A stretch of 32,113 nucleotides of DNA from Bradyrhizobium sp. GTDB taxonomy: Bacteria; Pseudomonadota; Alphaproteobacteria; Rhizobiales; Xanthobacteraceae. A program made the position numbers and the translations under genes. Below, piece after piece: positions 29,485 through 32,113 of this stretch (within the stretch, counting starts at the first letter, position 1; each line of letters opens with the position of its first letter). Under the pieces are notes generated by a model that ran no database searches, was not told the DNA's origin, and saw only the letters and a program-made list of their open reading frames with translations. Where the stretch lies: the NCBI RefSeq assembly GCF_027451485.1, contig NZ_DAIDJE010000117.1, positions 1 to 32,113 of the forward strand. Direction: 5' to 3'.

Positions 29485-31815
29485 GTGCCGCAAAAGCTCG
29501 TTGCCGCGATCTTGTTCGCCTTTGCACTTCTCGCAACGCCCGCCTTCGCCCAGACCGGTACTCCGCCATCCATCGCGAGCAAAGCGGACGCACTGACGCC
29601 GGAACAGGCAAAGCAGGCGCTTGAGACACTTCAGGACGACAAAAAACGCGCGCAGATGATCGAGACGCTTCGGGCGATCGCGAACGCATCACCGCAGGCG
29701 CAAGCCGCGGGGGAAAAGCCATCCCCGATTCCGCTCAGCGAAGACAGCCTCGGCGCACAACTTCTTGCTACGGTTTCCGATCAGGTCGGCGAGATCTCAA
29801 GCCAGGTCGCAGACATCGCGCGCTCGCTGACGCATTTCAGGGCTTTCTACTGGTGGTTCATCGAAACGGCGAACGATCCACAAGCCTACAATCAGATGAT
29901 CGACATCGCCTGGAAGCTCGCGCTGGTTTTTTTCTGCGCATTCATCGCCGAATGGCTGGTCTTTCGCCTGATCAGGCGGCCGGTTGCGCTGCTGGAGCGC
30001 CGGATTCCGCAGGCCGCGCGCATGCCGGCGCAGGCACTTGCCATCGCCATGCCGCCATCCACTTCAGCTGACGTGATGGCGGAGACGGCGCCGCAGCGGC
30101 GCCGTGTCAACCTGGCGCGCGCCTGGCAGTCCATGATCAGACTGCCCTTCGTGGTGGGACGGCTTCTGCTCGAGCTGCTTCCCGTGCTGGTCTTCATCGG
30201 CATTGCGACGCTGCTGCTCGGCACCGGGATCGGCGACATACGGACGGCGCGGCTTGTGATCCTTGCTGTGGTCAATGCTTATGCATTGTCGCGCGGCTTG
30301 ATCTGCGCCGTGCGCGCGCTGGCCGGGCCATTCGGGCTCTTCCGCGTCCGGGCGGAAACCGCGGCCTATACTGAAATATGGGCGCGGCGCATCGCCGGCG
30401 TCGCTGTATCCGGCATCGCCTTGGCCAACGTGGCGCTCTTGCTCGGCTTGAGCCACGGCGGCTATGCCGCGCTGTTGCGTCTGGTGATGCTGGTCGTTCA
30501 TCTCTTCATCGTCGTCATCATCCTGCAATGCCGCGCGCAGGTGGCCGAACTCATTCGGGCGCCTTTCGGCCGGGAAGGTATCGCCGCCAGGGCGCGCAAC
30601 CGCCTCGCCGCCATGTGGCACTATCTCGCTATCACGCTTGATATTGCGCTCTGGGCGGTCTGGGCGCTGAGGATCCACAACGGCTATTCGCTGCTGCTGC
30701 AATATTTCGTCGGCACCCTCGCCGTGATGGTGATCGCGCGCCTCGCTACCATCGTGGCGCTCGGCCTCATCGACCGCGGATTCTCGGTACCTCCCGAGGT
30801 CCTGCAACGCTTTCCCGGACTGGAAACCCGCGCCAACCGATATCTGCCCGTTTTGCGCAGGATCGTCGCGAGCATCATCACCTTCATCGGCTTCGTTGCC
30901 GTGCTCGAGGTCTGGGGCGTGGATGCCGTGGTCTGGTTCTATGGGGGCCAGATTGGCGGGCGGCTGCTGTCCGCGCTGACCACCGTTGCCATCGCCGCGG
31001 TGGTGGCCGCGGCGATCTGGGAGATCAGCAACGCACTGTTGGATCGCCAGATCAATGCGCTGTCGCGCGAGGGCCACTACGCGCGTGCCGCACGGCTGCG
31101 CACGTTCCAGCCGATGCTTCGCACCGCGCTGCTCTGCCTGATCGTGACCGTGGTCGGCCTTACGGCGCTCAGCGAGATCGGCGTCAATGTCGCGCCGCTG
31201 CTCGCCGGTGCCGGCATTGTCGGCATTGCCATCGGCTTCGGTTCGCAGAAGCTGGTGCAGGACCTGATCACCGGGCTTTTTCTGCTCCTCGAAAATGGTG
31301 TCCAGGTCGGCGACGATGTCAGTGTGGCCGGCCTGACGGGCAACGTCGAGAACGTATCGATCCGTACCATCCGCCTGCGCGCCGGCGACGGATCGGTGCA
31401 CATCGTCCCCTTCAGCGCGGTGACGACCATCACCAATGCGAGCCGCGGCGCCGGCAATGCCGCCGTCAACGTCAGCGTGGCCTACAAGGAAGATACCGAC
31501 CGCGTCAGCCAGATTCTGAAGGACATCGTCGCGGACATGCGCAAGGAGCCGGAATATCGGATGTTGATCCGCGGCGATCTTGAACTCTGGGGCGTCGACA
31601 AGATCGATGGCTCCATGGCGACGATCGTGGGCCAGATCCGCTGCTCCGACAGCGGACGCTGGCCGGTGCAGCGCGAATTTAATCGTCGCATGAAGCGCCG
31701 CTTCCAGGAATGCGGCATCGAGATCGCCTCGCCAAGGCAGACCATCCTCATGCCGATCCCGACGCCGGAACGCGACGAGGCGCCGAGCGTAATGCCGCGC
31801 CGGGCGGCGGGCTGA
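29485..31815 (+). CDS. Large mechanosensitive ion channel (MscS family)
   Basis: A 776-residue protein with a signal peptide ending at AFA (residues 20-22), a periplasmic segment to about 135, and some ten membrane helices before the MscS core. The core begins near 570 with PLLAGAGIVGIAIGFGSQ, the Gly/Ala-rich pore helix TM3, then KLVQDLITGLFLLLE and the VGDDV beta-domain; the tail from 660 is the cytoplasmic alpha/beta domain. The start codon is GTG at 29485 with AAAGAGGT upstream. It would open under membrane tension to release solutes. Length resembles YbdG/YbiO-type large channels rather than the 286-residue MscS. Confidence 0.92.
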   Translation: MPQKLVAAILFAFALLATPAFAQTGTPPSIASKADALTPEQAKQALETLQDDKKRAQMIETLRAIANASPQAQAAGEKPSPIPLSEDSLGAQLLATVSDQVGEISSQVADIARSLTHFRAFYWWFIETANDPQAYNQMIDIAWKLALVFFCAFIAEWLVFRLIRRPVALLERRIPQAARMPAQALAIAMPPSTSADVMAETAPQRRRVNLARAWQSMIRLPFVVGRLLLELLPVLVFIGIATLLLGTGIGDIRTARLVILAVVNAYALSRGLICAVRALAGPFGLFRVRAETAAYTEIWARRIAGVAVSGIALANVALLLGLSHGGYAALLRLVMLVVHLFIVVIILQCRAQVAELIRAPFGREGIAARARNRLAAMWHYLAITLDIALWAVWALRIHNGYSLLLQYFVGTLAVMVIARLATIVALGLIDRGFSVPPEVLQRFPGLETRANRYLPVLRRIVASIITFIGFVAVLEVWGVDAVVWFYGGQIGGRLLSALTTVAIAAVVAAAIWEISNALLDRQINALSREGHYARAARLRTFQPMLRTALLCLIVTVVGLTALSEIGVNVAPLLAGAGIVGIAIGFGSQKLVQDLITGLFLLLENGVQVGDDVSVAGLTGNVENVSIRTIRLRAGDGSVHIVPFSAVTTITNASRGAGNAAVNVSVAYKEDTDRVSQILKDIVADMRKEPEYRMLIRGDLELWGVDKIDGSMATIVGQIRCSDSGRWPVQREFNRRMKRRFQECGIEIASPRQTILMPIPTPERDEAPSVMPRRAAG

Positions 31816-31852
31816 TTATCGGGCGCGGCCATCGGACCACCAAGCACGATGC

Positions 31853-31987
31853 AGTGAGGTTCGCCTCACTCCCCGCCCGCAGGGAGAGGTGGGGCTGCAA
31901 TGCATCGTTGGATGCGCTGCGGGGTGCGGGAAATCTCCGCGCGCTCCGGTCCAACCTCACGCCAGCCTTCATCCCGCAGGCGGGGAG
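31853..31987. repeat. Repeat-rich segment with two palindromes
   Basis: AGTGAGG TTCG CCTCACT (31853-31870) is a perfect seven-base stem with a TTCG tetraloop. CTCCCCGCCCGCAGGGA (31869-31885) is an imperfect inverted match to ATCCCGCAGGCGGGGAG (31971-31987). No gene is visible in 31816-32038. The wording is like GC-rich intergenic repeats common in Bradyrhizobium. The tetraloop hairpin may terminate the channel gene but lacks a T-run. Confidence 0.5.
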
Positions 31988-32038
31988 AAGAAGCGCACGC
32001 TCGTCGCGGTTGGAGTTAAAGCTCCCTCCCTGCTCCAG

Positions 32039-32113
32039 CTAGCCTTTCAGGTACCGCTCGTATCGTCCGGCGAGAACTTCATCGGTCGCGATCGCCGGCT
32101 CGAGTGTGTAGAG
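32039..32113 (-). CDS. C-terminal end of an unidentified protein (partial)
   Basis: On the minus strand the reading frame is open from the window edge to a TAG at 32039, giving 24 residues that end GRYERYLKG. Codon use is normal for a gene here. The protein cannot be identified from this fragment; the start lies beyond the window. Confidence 0.55.
   Translation of the reverse strand, partial: LYTLEPAIATDEVLAGRYERYLKG

Noticed and set aside
30064..31401. A 445-codon minus-strand open frame opposite the MscS-type gene
   Set aside because: Composition (Asp, Gln, His and Arg-rich) is that of a high-GC antisense shadow; the plus-strand gene is certain.

Overview
The window looks like chromosome of an alphaproteobacterium in the Nitrobacteraceae/Bradyrhizobiaceae group (Bradyrhizobium, Rhodopseudomonas or a close relative). 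This rests on high GC, the gene families present, the order bamE / ubiquinol-cytochrome c chaperone / yceD / plsX / fabH / ihfA / merR followed by hppA / thiL / nusB / ribH / ribE / ribD / nrdR / glyA, an aspartate-type (Mg2+) HemB, and small palindromic repeats of the kind scattered through Bradyrhizobium genomes. The assignment comes from recognition, not from a database search.

Layout. 1-560: an AlpA-like regulator beside the 3' end of a tRNA-Pro(GGG) gene, possibly the edge of an integrated element lying mostly outside the window. 750-5260 (minus strand): envelope and lipid block with a MerR-type regulator, IHF-alpha, FabH, PlsX, YceD and a cytochrome bc1 assembly chaperone; BamE is divergent. 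5890-13970 (minus): proton-pumping pyrophosphatase, thiamine-phosphate kinase, NusB, the riboflavin genes ribH, ribE and ribD, NrdR and serine hydroxymethyltransferase, most of them touching or overlapping by 1-4 bases. 13970-14867: a gene-free, palindrome-rich repeat region. 14868-19093: a less conserved stretch with a small cytochrome c, an orphan branched-chain-type substrate-binding protein, a lipoprotein, a glutathione transferase and two small unknown proteins. 19094-21606: MarR-family LdtR, a DUF6163 membrane protein and HemB. 21603-24571: Fsr-like MFS exporter, divergent LysR regulator and a DUF6151 protein. 24753-26367: RDD membrane protein and the N-degron transferase Bpt. 26463-31815: Nramp manganese transporter with a candidate Mur operator, divergent MFS exporter, and a large MscS-type channel. 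The last 75 bases hold the C-terminal end of an unidentified minus-strand gene.

Functionally this is mostly housekeeping: phospholipid and fatty-acid initiation, outer-membrane assembly, cofactor synthesis (riboflavin, thiamine diphosphate, tetrapyrrole, one-carbon units), pyrophosphate energy coupling and metal uptake. I found no CRISPR array, intact insertion sequence, toxin-antitoxin pair or defence island, and nothing I would call a new multi-gene system. The non-routine signals are small: the tRNA-flanking AlpA gene, several palindromic repeat families (one extending into the end of an open reading frame), a candidate metal operator, and a pair of conserved-looking small unknown genes.
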